The position numbers were made by a program, and so were the translations under genes. Shown here piece after piece: positions 56,618-64,000 of a stretch of 64,000 nt of DNA (the stretch's first letter is position 1; every line of letters starts with the position of its first letter). Origin of the DNA: Pseudomonas sp. C2B4. Its GTDB lineage: Bacteria > Pseudomonadota > Gammaproteobacteria > Pseudomonadales > Pseudomonadaceae. The stretch spans positions 1 through 64,000 of the forward strand of contig NZ_JABFMU010000018.1 in assembly GCF_013359695.1 (NCBI RefSeq), in the 5' to 3' direction. The notes beneath the pieces are model-generated. The model was not told where the DNA came from. It searched no databases and worked only from the letters and a program-made list of their open reading frames with translations.

Positions 56618-56713
56618 CTGTGGCGAGGGGATTTATCCCCGCTGGACTGCGCAGCAGTCCCATCTTTTGGGGCCGTTTCGCAGCCCAGCGGGGATAAATG
56701 CCCTCGCCACAGG
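56618..56713. repeat. Second-family REP doublet
   Basis: GTGGCGAGGGGATTTATCCC at left, complement at right, inner hairpins GACTGCGCAGCAGTC and GGGCC-TTTCGC-AGCCC. Sister copy at 46363. Confidence 0.9.
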
Positions 56714-56751
56714 TACTCATCGCTAGTTCAATCTCTTCTTATCTGACTGGC

Positions 56752-57555
56752 TCAGGCAACAGGTTTGCTGTCCGGTTCAAAGCCCATTCGCCAACTGACC
56801 GCACGCGTGGCGGCCAGCAGGCGTTGGGCGGCCGGGCCGTTTTCATCGGCATGGAACAGTGACGTCGGGCCAACCACCGTCAGGACGGCCACCACACTCC
56901 CCATGGCGTTGAACACCGGTGCCGACAAGGCATCCACGCCAGGCATCAGCAAGCCGTGCACGTGGTGCAGGCCGCGTGCGCGGATCTGCTCGCACATGGC
57001 GGCATACACCTGATCGTCCGCCAGCGGGTGGGCCGCGTGAGCCTGCAGTTCCTGCTCGCGCAGTTCTACGGTTTCTCGCTTGGGCAGATAGGCACCGAAC
57101 ACCAGGCCAGTGGAAGAGCTGAGCAATGGCAACACCGAGCCCAATTGAGTCACGACCGTGACCGCACGTACCGCTGGCTCGATGTGCACCACGGTCGCGC
57201 CCTGGTTGCCCCACACCGCCAGAAAGCAGGTTTCGTTCAAGTCGTCGCGCAACTCGGCCAACGGCAGGGCAGCGACTTTCAGCACGTCCATACTGTTAAG
57301 TGCCGCCAGCCCTACGCGCAAGGCTTCACGGCCCAGCCCGTAATGGTTGGTCGCCGGATTCTGTTCGGCAAAGCCGCTGGCGATCAGCGCCTGCAGATAA
57401 CGGTGCACCTTGCTGGCCGGCATCTGCACGTGTTCGGCCAGGCGCGAGAGCGACGTCGAGGGCGACAACTCGGCCAATGCCTTGAGGATGTCGGTACCCA
57501 CCTCGGCGGAGCGGACTTTCTGTTTACCGTTGCTGTCGCTGGTGGGCTTTTCCAT
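56752..57555 (-). CDS. hmgR: IclR-family regulator of homogentisate genes
   Basis: 267 residues: IclR winged helix (ILKALAELSPSTSLSRLAEH, PASKVHRYLQALIASGFAEQ) and effector domain (about 90-260). It is divergent from hmgA, as hmgR is in P. putida, where it represses hmgABC until homogentisate binds. Half-sites of a likely operator lie between the two genes. Confidence 0.9.
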   Translation of the reverse strand: MEKPTSDSNGKQKVRSAEVGTDILKALAELSPSTSLSRLAEHVQMPASKVHRYLQALIASGFAEQNPATNHYGLGREALRVGLAALNSMDVLKVAALPLAELRDDLNETCFLAVWGNQGATVVHIEPAVRAVTVVTQLGSVLPLLSSSTGLVFGAYLPKRETVELREQELQAHAAHPLADDQVYAAMCEQIRARGLHHVHGLLMPGVDALSAPVFNAMGSVVAVLTVVGPTSLFHADENGPAAQRLLAATRAVSWRMGFEPDSKPVA

Positions 57556-57620
57556 GGTGGCGCTGCTGTGATCCCGGAATGAATGGGCGTCTTTATAGCT
57601 TGACGGTCGACACCAATCAA

Positions 57621-57646
57621 ATTACGTTATGCGTAATTGGATTACG
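57621..57646. promoter_or_regulatory. Probable HmgR operator
   Basis: ATTACG-TTATG-CGTAAT inverted repeat (57621-57637) followed by a third ATTACG at 57641-57646, in the hmgR-hmgA spacer. The pattern of a palindrome plus direct half-site recalls the P. putida HmgR target. Confidence 0.7.
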
Positions 57647-57723
57647 ATAAAAACAACCCCGGCGTGCCAGAACCTCTGCTTCAGAGCGACAGGCCACGGC
57701 CAAGTCCTTGTTCAGGAGGCTTC

Positions 57724-59028
57724 ATGACCCTCGATTCAACGACGCCAGCGCTGGCCTATCAGTCAGGCTTCGGCAACGAATTCAGCAGCGAAGCGTTGCC
57801 CGGCGCACTGCCGGTCGGCCAGAACTCCCCGCAAAAAGCCCCTTACGGCCTCTACACCGAACTGTTTTCCGGCACTGCCTTCACCATGACCCGCAGTGAA
57901 GCGCGGCGCACCTGGATGTACCGTATCCAGCCGTCGGCCAATCATCCGCAGTTCGCCAAACTCGATCGGCAACTGGCTGGCGGGCCATTGGGTGAAGTGA
58001 CCCCCAATCGCCTGCGTTGGAACGCCCTGGATATCCCTGCCGAGCCGACCGATTTCATCGACGGTCTGGTGAGCATGGCCGCCAACTCCGGCGCCGATAA
58101 ACCGGCCGGAATCAGCCTCTACATCTACCGCGCCAACCGTTCCATGGAACGGGTGTTCTTCAATGCCGACGGCGAAATGCTGGTGGTGCCACAGCAGGGC
58201 CGTTTGCGGATTGCCACCGAACTCGGTGTACTGGAGCTGGAGCCGCTGGAAATCGCCGTCCTGCCACGGGGTTTGAAATTCCGCGTTGAACTGCTCGATC
58301 CGCAAGCTCGCGGCTACATTGCCGAGAACCATGGCGCACCCCTCCGCCTGCCGGACCTGGGGCCGATCGGCAGCAACGGCCTGGCCAACCCGCGTGATTT
58401 CCTGACGCCGGTTGCCCATTACGAACACATCGCGCAACCGACGACCCTGGTGCAGAAATTCCTCGGCCAATTGTGGGGTTGCGAACTCAAGCATTCGCCT
58501 CTGGATGTTGTGGCCTGGCACGGCAACAACGTGCCGTACAAATATGACCTGCGCCGTTTCAACACCATCGGCACGGTCAGCTTCGATCACCCGGACCCGT
58601 CGATCTTCACGGTGCTGACGTCGCCGACCAGCGTCCACGGTCTGGCCAACCTCGACTTCGTGATCTTCCCGCCACGCTGGATGGTGGCCGAGAACACCTT
58701 CCGTCCACCGTGGTTCCACCGCAACCTGATGAACGAATTCATGGGGCTGATCCAGGGTGAGTACGACGCCAAGGCTGAAGGCTTCGTCCCTGGCGGCGCG
58801 TCGCTGCACAGCTGCATGAGCGCCCACGGCCCGGATGGCGAGACCTGCACCAAGGCGATCAATGCCGATCTCAAACCGGGGAAAATCGACAACACCATGG
58901 CCTTCATGTTCGAGACCAGCCAAGTGCTGCGTCCGAGCCGTTTCGCCCTCGATTGCCCGCAATTGCAATCCAACTACGACGCATGCTGGGCCACGCTGCC
59001 CGCCACTTTCGACCCGACCCGGAGATAA
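57724..59028 (+). CDS. hmgA: Homogentisate 1,2-dioxygenase
   Basis: 434 residues. [19 protein letters not shown] start, iron ligands in [20 protein letters not shown] and the Glu following, and [11 protein letters not shown] are family features. It opens the homogentisate ring to maleylacetoacetate in Phe/Tyr breakdown. The ATG at 57724 follows CAGGAGG. Three bases separate it from fahA. Confidence 0.97.
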   Translation: MTLDSTTPALAYQSGFGNEFSSEALPGALPVGQNSPQKAPYGLYTELFSGTAFTMTRSEARRTWMYRIQPSANHPQFAKLDRQLAGGPLGEVTPNRLRWNALDIPAEPTDFIDGLVSMAANSGADKPAGISLYIYRANRSMERVFFNADGEMLVVPQQGRLRIATELGVLELEPLEIAVLPRGLKFRVELLDPQARGYIAENHGAPLRLPDLGPIGSNGLANPRDFLTPVAHYEHIAQPTTLVQKFLGQLWGCELKHSPLDVVAWHGNNVPYKYDLRRFNTIGTVSFDHPDPSIFTVLTSPTSVHGLANLDFVIFPPRWMVAENTFRPPWFHRNLMNEFMGLIQGEYDAKAEGFVPGGASLHSCMSAHGPDGETCTKAINADLKPGKIDNTMAFMFETSQVLRPSRFALDCPQLQSNYDACWATLPATFDPTRR

Positions 59029-59031
59029 CCC

Positions 59032-60336
59032 ATGACGCAGACTTCCATCACTCGCAGCTGGGTTGCTTCCGCCAACGGCCATGCTGATTTCCCGCTGCAA
59101 AACCTGCCGCTGGGCGTGTTCAGCGTGAAAGGTTCGGCGCCTCGCAGTGGCGTGGCCATCGGCGAACATATCTTTGATCTGGAGGCCGGACTCGATGCCG
59201 GTCTGTTCGACGGTGCCGCAAAAACCGCCGTCGAAGCGACCCGTGACGGTCAGTTGAATGCCTTCTTCGAACTGGGCCGTGAAGCGCGTGTGGCACTGCG
59301 CGAGCGTCTGCTGGAGCTGCTGAGCGAGGGCAGCACCCTGCACGGCAAGATCGAAGCCCAGGGCGCAAAACTGCTGCCACTGGCGGCGGATTGCGAGATG
59401 CACCTGCCGGCGAAAATCAACGACTACACCGACTTCTACGTGGGCATCGAACACGCGCAAAACGTCGGCAAACTGTTCCGCCCGGACAACCCGTTGCTGC
59501 CGAACTACAAGTACGTGCCGATCGGCTACCACGGCCGCGCCTCGACCATTCGTCCGTCCGGCACCGATGTGCGCCGCCCCAAAGGCCAGACCTTGCCGGC
59601 CGGGCAGACCGAGCCGACCTTTGGTCCGTGCGCGCGCCTGGACTATGAGCTGGAACTGGGCATCTGGATTGGCCAGGGCAACGACATGGGCGACTCGATT
59701 GCCATTGGTGACGCCGCCGATCACATCGCCGGTTTCTGCCTGCTCAACGACTGGTCGGCGCGCGACATCCAGGCGTGGGAATACCAGCCGCTGGGGCCGT
59801 TCCTGTCGAAGAGTTTCATCACCAGCATTTCGCCCTGGGTGGTGACTGCCGAAGCGCTTGAGCCGTTCCGTCGTGCCCAGCCGGCGCGCCCGGAAGGCGA
59901 TCCGCAACCACTGCCGTATCTGTTCGATCAGCGCGATCAGGCCGCCGGTGCCTTCGACATTGAACTGGAAGTGCTGCTGCTGACCGAAGCCATGCGCGAG
60001 CAGAACCTGCCCGCCCATCGTCTGACCTTGAGCAACTCGAAACACATGTACTGGACCGTGGCGCAAATGGTCGCGCACCACAGCGTCAACGGTTGCCAAT
60101 TGCAGGCCGGTGACCTGTTCGGTTCCGGTACCTTGTCGGGCCCTGAAAACGGTCAGTTCGGCAGCCTGCTGGAAATCACCGAAGGCGGTAAAAAACCAAT
60201 CGAATTGGCGTCGGGCGAAGTGCGCAAGTTCCTGGAGGATGGCGACGAAATCATTCTGCGGGGCCGTTGCAGCCGTGAGGGTTTCGCTTCCATCGGTTTC
60301 GGCGAATGCCGTGGCAAAGTGCTTCCGGCGCGCTAA
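59032..60336 (+). CDS. fahA: Fumarylacetoacetase
   Basis: 434 residues, full length. YTDFYVGIEHAQNVGKLFRP, GYHGRASTIRPSGTDVRRP and DWSARDIQAWEYQPLGPF contain the metal and catalytic residues. It splits fumarylacetoacetate to fumarate and acetoacetate. Also called hmgB. Confidence 0.97.
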   Translation: MTQTSITRSWVASANGHADFPLQNLPLGVFSVKGSAPRSGVAIGEHIFDLEAGLDAGLFDGAAKTAVEATRDGQLNAFFELGREARVALRERLLELLSEGSTLHGKIEAQGAKLLPLAADCEMHLPAKINDYTDFYVGIEHAQNVGKLFRPDNPLLPNYKYVPIGYHGRASTIRPSGTDVRRPKGQTLPAGQTEPTFGPCARLDYELELGIWIGQGNDMGDSIAIGDAADHIAGFCLLNDWSARDIQAWEYQPLGPFLSKSFITSISPWVVTAEALEPFRRAQPARPEGDPQPLPYLFDQRDQAAGAFDIELEVLLLTEAMREQNLPAHRLTLSNSKHMYWTVAQMVAHHSVNGCQLQAGDLFGSGTLSGPENGQFGSLLEITEGGKKPIELASGEVRKFLEDGDEIILRGRCSREGFASIGFGECRGKVLPAR

Positions 60337-60348
60337 GGGGAACGGGTC

Positions 60349-60984
60349 ATGGAGCTCTATACCTACTACCGGTCGACCTCGTCCTATCGGGTGCGCATCG
60401 CGCTGGCGCTGAAGGGGCTGGATTACCAGGCGCTGCCGATCAACCTGATCGCACCACCGGGTGGCGAGCATCGCCAGAGCGCGTATCTGGGCATCAACCC
60501 GCAAGGTCGCGTGCCGGCCTTGCGCACCGATGAAGGCGAGCTGCTGATCCAGTCACCGGCGATCATCGAGTACCTGGAAGAACGTTATCCACAGGTGCCG
60601 CTGCTGTCCAAGGAGCTCGCTGCCCGTGCCCATGAGCGCGGTGTGGCGGCGGTGATTGGTTGCGATGTGCACCCGCTGCACAACGTCAGCGTACTCAATC
60701 GGCTGCGGCAGTTGGGCCACGATGAAACCCAGGTGGTCGAATGGATCGGGCATTGGATCAGCCAGGGGCTGGCGACCGTGGAGCAACTGATCGGTGACGA
60801 CGGTTACTGCTTCGGGCCGCACCCAGGGTTGGCGGATGTGTACCTGATCCCGCAGCTGTACGCGGCCGAGCGTTTCAACATTTCCCTTGATGCCTGGCCA
60901 CGGATTCGTCGGGTGGCGGCACTGGCCGCTGCGCATCCGGCGTTCATCAAGGCGCATCCGGCTAACCAACCGGACACCCCTTAA
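60349..60984 (+). CDS. maiA: Maleylacetoacetate isomerase (zeta-class GST)
   Basis: 211 residues. Zeta-GST active site YRSTSSYRVRIALALKGL near residue 7 and the substrate motif NPQGRVPALRTD are intact. It isomerises maleylacetoacetate using glutathione. Twelve bases after fahA; also called hmgC. Confidence 0.96.
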   Translation: MELYTYYRSTSSYRVRIALALKGLDYQALPINLIAPPGGEHRQSAYLGINPQGRVPALRTDEGELLIQSPAIIEYLEERYPQVPLLSKELAARAHERGVAAVIGCDVHPLHNVSVLNRLRQLGHDETQVVEWIGHWISQGLATVEQLIGDDGYCFGPHPGLADVYLIPQLYAAERFNISLDAWPRIRRVAALAAAHPAFIKAHPANQPDTP

Positions 60985-61005
60985 AGCCTCACCCCCGACC
61001 CAACA

Positions 61006-61108
61006 CTGTAGGAGCGAGCTTGCTCGCGATGGTCGTCAACGATAACGAGTGGTGTCTGGTGATACGCGTTTTCGTTAAGACCATCGCGAGCAAGCTCGCT
61101 CCTACAGG
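61006..61108. repeat. REP doublet (REPIN), TTGCTCGCGATGG subtype
   Basis: GTAGGAGCGAGCTTGCTCGC and complement; ATGGTCGTCAACGATAACG pairs with CGTTTTCGTTAAGACCAT inside the spacer, so the whole element can fold as one long hairpin. Confidence 0.94.
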
Positions 61109-61156
61109 GGAATCGGGTCGTGTCAAAAACATAAAAAAGAAATCAGGAACCTTGCC

Positions 61157-62536
61157 ATGCACAACCAGATTGCCAGTTTTCGCGAGGCACTCGATGCCCG
61201 TCCCGTGTCCCGTTATCAATGGCTGATCCTGTTGCTCCTGGCCCTGTTGCTGGTGACGGATGGCTACGATGCACAGGTGCTGGGTTATGTGGTGCCGGCC
61301 CTGGCACAGGATTGGGGGCTGGAAAAGGCGGCTTTCGGGCCGGTTTTCAGTGCCAACCTGCTGGGCTTGACGCTCGGCTCGCTGGCGGTGACGCCCCTGG
61401 CGGACCGCTTCGGTGTACGACGGATTCTGCTCGGCTGCGTGCTGATCTACGCCAGCCTCACGATTTTGATGATGTTCGCCGATTCCCTGAACACCCTGAT
61501 GGCCGCACGTTTCATCTGCGGTATCGGCATGGGCGGGGCGATGCCCAGTGCCATGGCGCTGATGTCGGAATACTCGCCACCTCGCCTGCGTACGCTGATG
61601 GTCACGCTGGCCGCGTGCGGGTTTTCCTTTGGCGGCGCGGCGGGTGGTTTTGTCGCCGCCGGGTTCATCGACAGCTTCGGCTGGCAGTCCGTTTTCCTCG
61701 CCGGTGGCGTGACACCGCTGCTGCTGTTTCCGTTTCTGGTCTGGTTGCTGCCGGAGTCTCTTCCGCGTCTGCTGCGTGACGCACCGCCCTATGCCCGCTT
61801 GAACAAAGTCACTGCGCGCATGCTGCCAGATTGGCAGCCACCTGCTGCGTCCATCGAGCAAAACGAGCGGGAGCAGGGCAGCAAACTGACGGTGGTGGAG
61901 CTGTTCCGCAACGGTTATGCGCGACCGACGCTACTGATCTGGGCAACGTTTTTCGTCAGCCTGATCCTGCTGTATTTCATGATCAGCTGGCTGCCGTCGC
62001 TGTTGCTGGAAAGTGGCCTGAAACTCAGCGAGGCCAATCTTGTGACCTCGATGTTCCTGTTCGCCGGCACCGTCGGTGCGATTGGCATGGCCTGGATCGC
62101 CGACCGCCTGAAAAGCAAAGTGCGACTGCTGTCGTGTGTACTGGCGGGGGCGGCGGTTTGCACCATTTTGCTGGGCTTGAATCATGACAATCCGCGCTAC
62201 CTGGTGGCCTCTGTATTCGCCGCCGGATTCTGCATCATTGGCGGGCAACTGACCCTCAACGCCTTCGCCAGTAACTTCTACCCGGCGCAGGTTCGCGCCA
62301 CCGGCACCGGTTGGGCATTGGGTGTAGGGCGTTTCGGCTCGATCCTCGGACCGCTGTTTGGCAGCATGTTGTTGGCGATGCAGATTCCGGTGCAGCAGAT
62401 TTTCTTCTTCTGTGCCGTACCGGCAGTGATCGCCGCGCTGCTGATCATGCAGGTGCGTTCGCCCTCTGACGCAACACCTGTCCCAGCCCTTACCCCTTGT
62501 GGGAGCGAGCCTGCTCGCGATGGTGGTCAACGATAA
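61157..62536 (+). CDS. Aromatic acid:H+ symporter (MFS)
   Basis: 459 residues, 12 membrane helices, AAHS-type. DGYDAQVLGYVVPAL in the first helix and PLADRFGVRRILLG in loop 2-3 are family marks. It probably imports an aromatic acid; the hmg cluster upstream suggests a substrate funnelled to homogentisate, but that is inference. Residues 448-459 (CGSEPARDGGQR) are encoded by a REP palindrome, so the present C-terminus is foreign. Confidence 0.87.
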   Translation: MHNQIASFREALDARPVSRYQWLILLLLALLLVTDGYDAQVLGYVVPALAQDWGLEKAAFGPVFSANLLGLTLGSLAVTPLADRFGVRRILLGCVLIYASLTILMMFADSLNTLMAARFICGIGMGGAMPSAMALMSEYSPPRLRTLMVTLAACGFSFGGAAGGFVAAGFIDSFGWQSVFLAGGVTPLLLFPFLVWLLPESLPRLLRDAPPYARLNKVTARMLPDWQPPAASIEQNEREQGSKLTVVELFRNGYARPTLLIWATFFVSLILLYFMISWLPSLLLESGLKLSEANLVTSMFLFAGTVGAIGMAWIADRLKSKVRLLSCVLAGAAVCTILLGLNHDNPRYLVASVFAAGFCIIGGQLTLNAFASNFYPAQVRATGTGWALGVGRFGSILGPLFGSMLLAMQIPVQQIFFFCAVPAVIAALLIMQVRSPSDATPVPALTPCGSEPARDGGQR

Positions 62537-62590
62537 CGCGCGCATTCTGAATGAGTGCGGTGTCCCTTGGTTCAACGCGAGCAAGAGCGG
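62498..62590. repeat. REP doublet with decayed right half, overlapping a CDS end
   Basis: GTGGGAGCGAGCCTGCTCGC then GATGGTGGTCAACGATAACG, same subtype as 38257 and 61006. The right half is reduced to CGCGAGCAAGAGCGG. The left half lies inside the MFS reading frame. Confidence 0.85.
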
Positions 62591-62592
62591 GA

Positions 62593-63396
62593 TCAGTGGA
62601 CGATGGAGTTGGGCGGCAAATGCCCCAGCCGCTCGGTCAGGCGAATTCGCTGGATCGGGTCATCGCTGAGCATCAGGGCATGTTCAAGGTCGAAACGCTC
62701 GGCGTTGGGGCAGTCCAGACGCTGGTAGAGGCTGGCGCGGGCCAGATAGTCCGCAGCGGTGCCGCTGCCCAATTCCAGCACGCGTTCGGCATCGATCAGG
62801 GCACCGATGTAATCGTCATTGGAAAGGTGCAACTGGCGCAGGTTGCGCGACAGGCGTTGCAGCATTTGCACGGGCTCGGCGGTGACCAGGTGTTCGGCGC
62901 TGAGCTTCATGTTCGGGCCGTATTGGCGTTGCAGCAGTTCCCGGCAATCGTTGGGGTAGAGGCGACGGCCGCCGCACGGATCGAGCAGGTGGTCTGCGCC
63001 CGGAACGCGCAGTAGAAAATGGCCGGGGAAGTTGACGCCGACCAAGGGGATTTCCAGGCCTCTGGCCAACTCCAGTGCAATCAAGCCCAAGGCGAGCGGT
63101 TGTCCACGCCGACGTTCCAATACTTGATTGATCAGTGCCACTTGTGGGCGCAAGGGCGTGAAGTCGTCCTGGGCGAACCCCAGGTCATTCATGCGCCGCA
63201 GCAGGGGTTGCGCCAGTTCACTCACCGGCAACATCGGCAAGCTGCCACTGATTCGCTGTTGCAGCGTCTTGAAATTCGCCAACAGCGTCTCGGGGTTCAC
63301 CTCGCTGTCATGTTCGGCGGCAATCCATAGCGCCGCCTCGAACAGCGCGGGCGGTGAACGTTGCAGACAGGCGAAAAACGATTGGCGCGGGGTCAT
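62593..63396 (-). CDS. SirB1-family transglutaminase-like/TPR protein
   Basis: 267 residues: an N-terminal transglutaminase-core-2-type region (QVLERRRGQPLALGLIALEL; GVNFPGHFLLRVPGADHLLD) and a C-terminal TPR-like pair. Function not settled. The ATG at 63396, with GGAG upstream, gives MTPRQSFFACLQ; it is convergent with the MFS gene and its stop touches the REP. Confidence 0.85.
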   Translation of the reverse strand: MTPRQSFFACLQRSPPALFEAALWIAAEHDSEVNPETLLANFKTLQQRISGSLPMLPVSELAQPLLRRMNDLGFAQDDFTPLRPQVALINQVLERRRGQPLALGLIALELARGLEIPLVGVNFPGHFLLRVPGADHLLDPCGGRRLYPNDCRELLQRQYGPNMKLSAEHLVTAEPVQMLQRLSRNLRQLHLSNDDYIGALIDAERVLELGSGTAADYLARASLYQRLDCPNAERFDLEHALMLSDDPIQRIRLTERLGHLPPNSIVH

Positions 63397-63579
63397 CAAA
63401 ATCTCCGGTCAATGCCTCGTTTTAGCCCCGTCTTTGCCATTCGTCCAGTACTGGTCAGGGGGAGCCAAGGGTTATTTCCGAATACCTGAATGGCCGCTAC
63501 GCTTATTCCGGCGCGCTTCTGCAATTTTTGTGCGCAAGCCTATACTGGCGACTACAAGAAGTGATTCGGGAGCCTTACG

Positions 63580-64000
63580 ATGTTCGCTCTCATGCAAAGC
63601 ACTCGCCTTGAATCGCTGCATCTGAGCGTCGACCCGGCCACCGGGTTGAAGGCGGTCATTGCCATCCATAACAGTCGCCTGGGGCCCGCCCTGGGCGGTT
63701 GTCGTTACCTTGCTTACCCCAGCGACGAATCCGCTGTCGAGGATGCCGTGCGCCTTGCCCAAGGCATGAGCTACAAGGCTGCCCTGGCCGGCCTGGCGCA
63801 AGGCGGCGGTGTGGCGGTGATCGTTCGCCCGGTTCACGTGGCTGATCGCGCCGCGCTGTTCGAAGCGTTCGGGCGATGCATCAATCAGCTCGACGGTCGC
63901 TATATCACGGCCATCGACAGCGGCACGTCAGTGGCAGACATGGATTGCATTGCCCAACAAACCCAACACGTCACCAGCACCACGTCGGCAGGCGACCCTG
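63580..64000 (+). CDS. Leucine dehydrogenase-like protein, 5' part
   Basis: 140 codons seen; the frame is open to the window end. MFALMQ start, GPALGGCRYLAYPSDESAVE and MSYKAALAGLAQGGG match Glu/Leu/Phe/Val dehydrogenases. The substrate-binding Lys is Lys66, but twelve residues later, where the family has a catalytic Lys in GGGK, this protein has Val78 (GGGVAVI). The following Asp region IDSGTSVADMD is present. It may be inactive as a dehydrogenase or changed in function. Start codon at 63580 follows CGGGAG. Confidence 0.85.
   Translation, partial: MFALMQSTRLESLHLSVDPATGLKAVIAIHNSRLGPALGGCRYLAYPSDESAVEDAVRLAQGMSYKAALAGLAQGGGVAVIVRPVHVADRAALFEAFGRCINQLDGRYITAIDSGTSVADMDCIAQQTQHVTSTTSAGDP

Noticed and set aside
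57763..60504. 913-codon minus-strand open frame opposite hmgA-fahA
   Set aside because: Antisense of two well-conserved enzymes, composition typical of a shadow frame.

Overview
The window is chromosomal DNA of a fluorescent Pseudomonas, most likely the P. fluorescens complex. GC is high with G/C-ending third codon positions. Gene blocks follow the order I recall from P. aeruginosa (roughly PA4471-PA4442, PA0834-PA0849, PA3441-PA3418), and GTGGGAGCGAGC-type REP palindromes typical of fluorescent pseudomonads sit between many genes. There are no rRNA, tRNA, CRISPR, prophage or transposase genes that I can see.

Layout. (1) 1-3.9 kb: a Fur-box-led fagA-fumC-orfX-sodA operon, the iron-sparing fumarase and Mn-SOD, followed by a ZIP metal transporter. 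(2) 3.95-11 kb, minus strand: envelope and nitrogen-PTS genes in the order kdsD-kdsC-lptC-lptA-lptB-rpoN-hpf-ptsN-rapZ-ptsO (KDO synthesis, LPS transport, sigma54). (3) 11.2-19.2 kb, plus strand: mlaFEDCB phospholipid transport, ibaG, murA, then hisG, hisD and hisC. (4) 19.3-22.2 kb: an inserted metal/siderophore pair (DUF4198 protein and TonB receptor) with a striking 49-bp dyad over the receptor start. (5) 22.3-27.4 kb: algW protease, a Nif3-family protein and sulfate activation (cysD, cysNC). (6) 27.5-38.1 kb: acyltransferase-pta without ackA, DUF3565, slyD, glutathione peroxidase, an Old Yellow Enzyme, a glycosyltransferase, cysZ, trxB and a class III aminotransferase.

(7) 38.4-44.4 kb is the most interesting region. 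Pterin genes (folX, folE, folM) with HopJ and DUF1244 proteins sit beside a MerR regulator of the B12-independent LitR class, a short LOV blue-light receptor, a PilZ-like protein and a flavodoxin. This looks like a light-response locus. (8) 44.6-47.5 kb: class II aldolase, a MEST-like alpha/beta hydrolase and an SDR. (9) 47.6-49.9 kb: a visibly AT-richer S-type bacteriocin with HNH DNase domain and its Im9-type immunity gene. (10) 50.7-56.6 kb: DUF1302 and DUF1329 envelope proteins and a MalT-like LuxR regulator. (11) 56.7-61 kb: homogentisate catabolism (hmgR divergent from hmgA-fahA-maiA). (12) 61.1-64 kb: an aromatic-acid MFS transporter whose C-terminus is encoded by a REP, a SirB1-like protein, and the 5' part of a leucine-dehydrogenase-like gene that lacks the usual catalytic lysine.

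All product names rest on reading translated motifs and on remembered gene order. No database search was run. Where a start codon was moved from the longest open frame, the reason is given.
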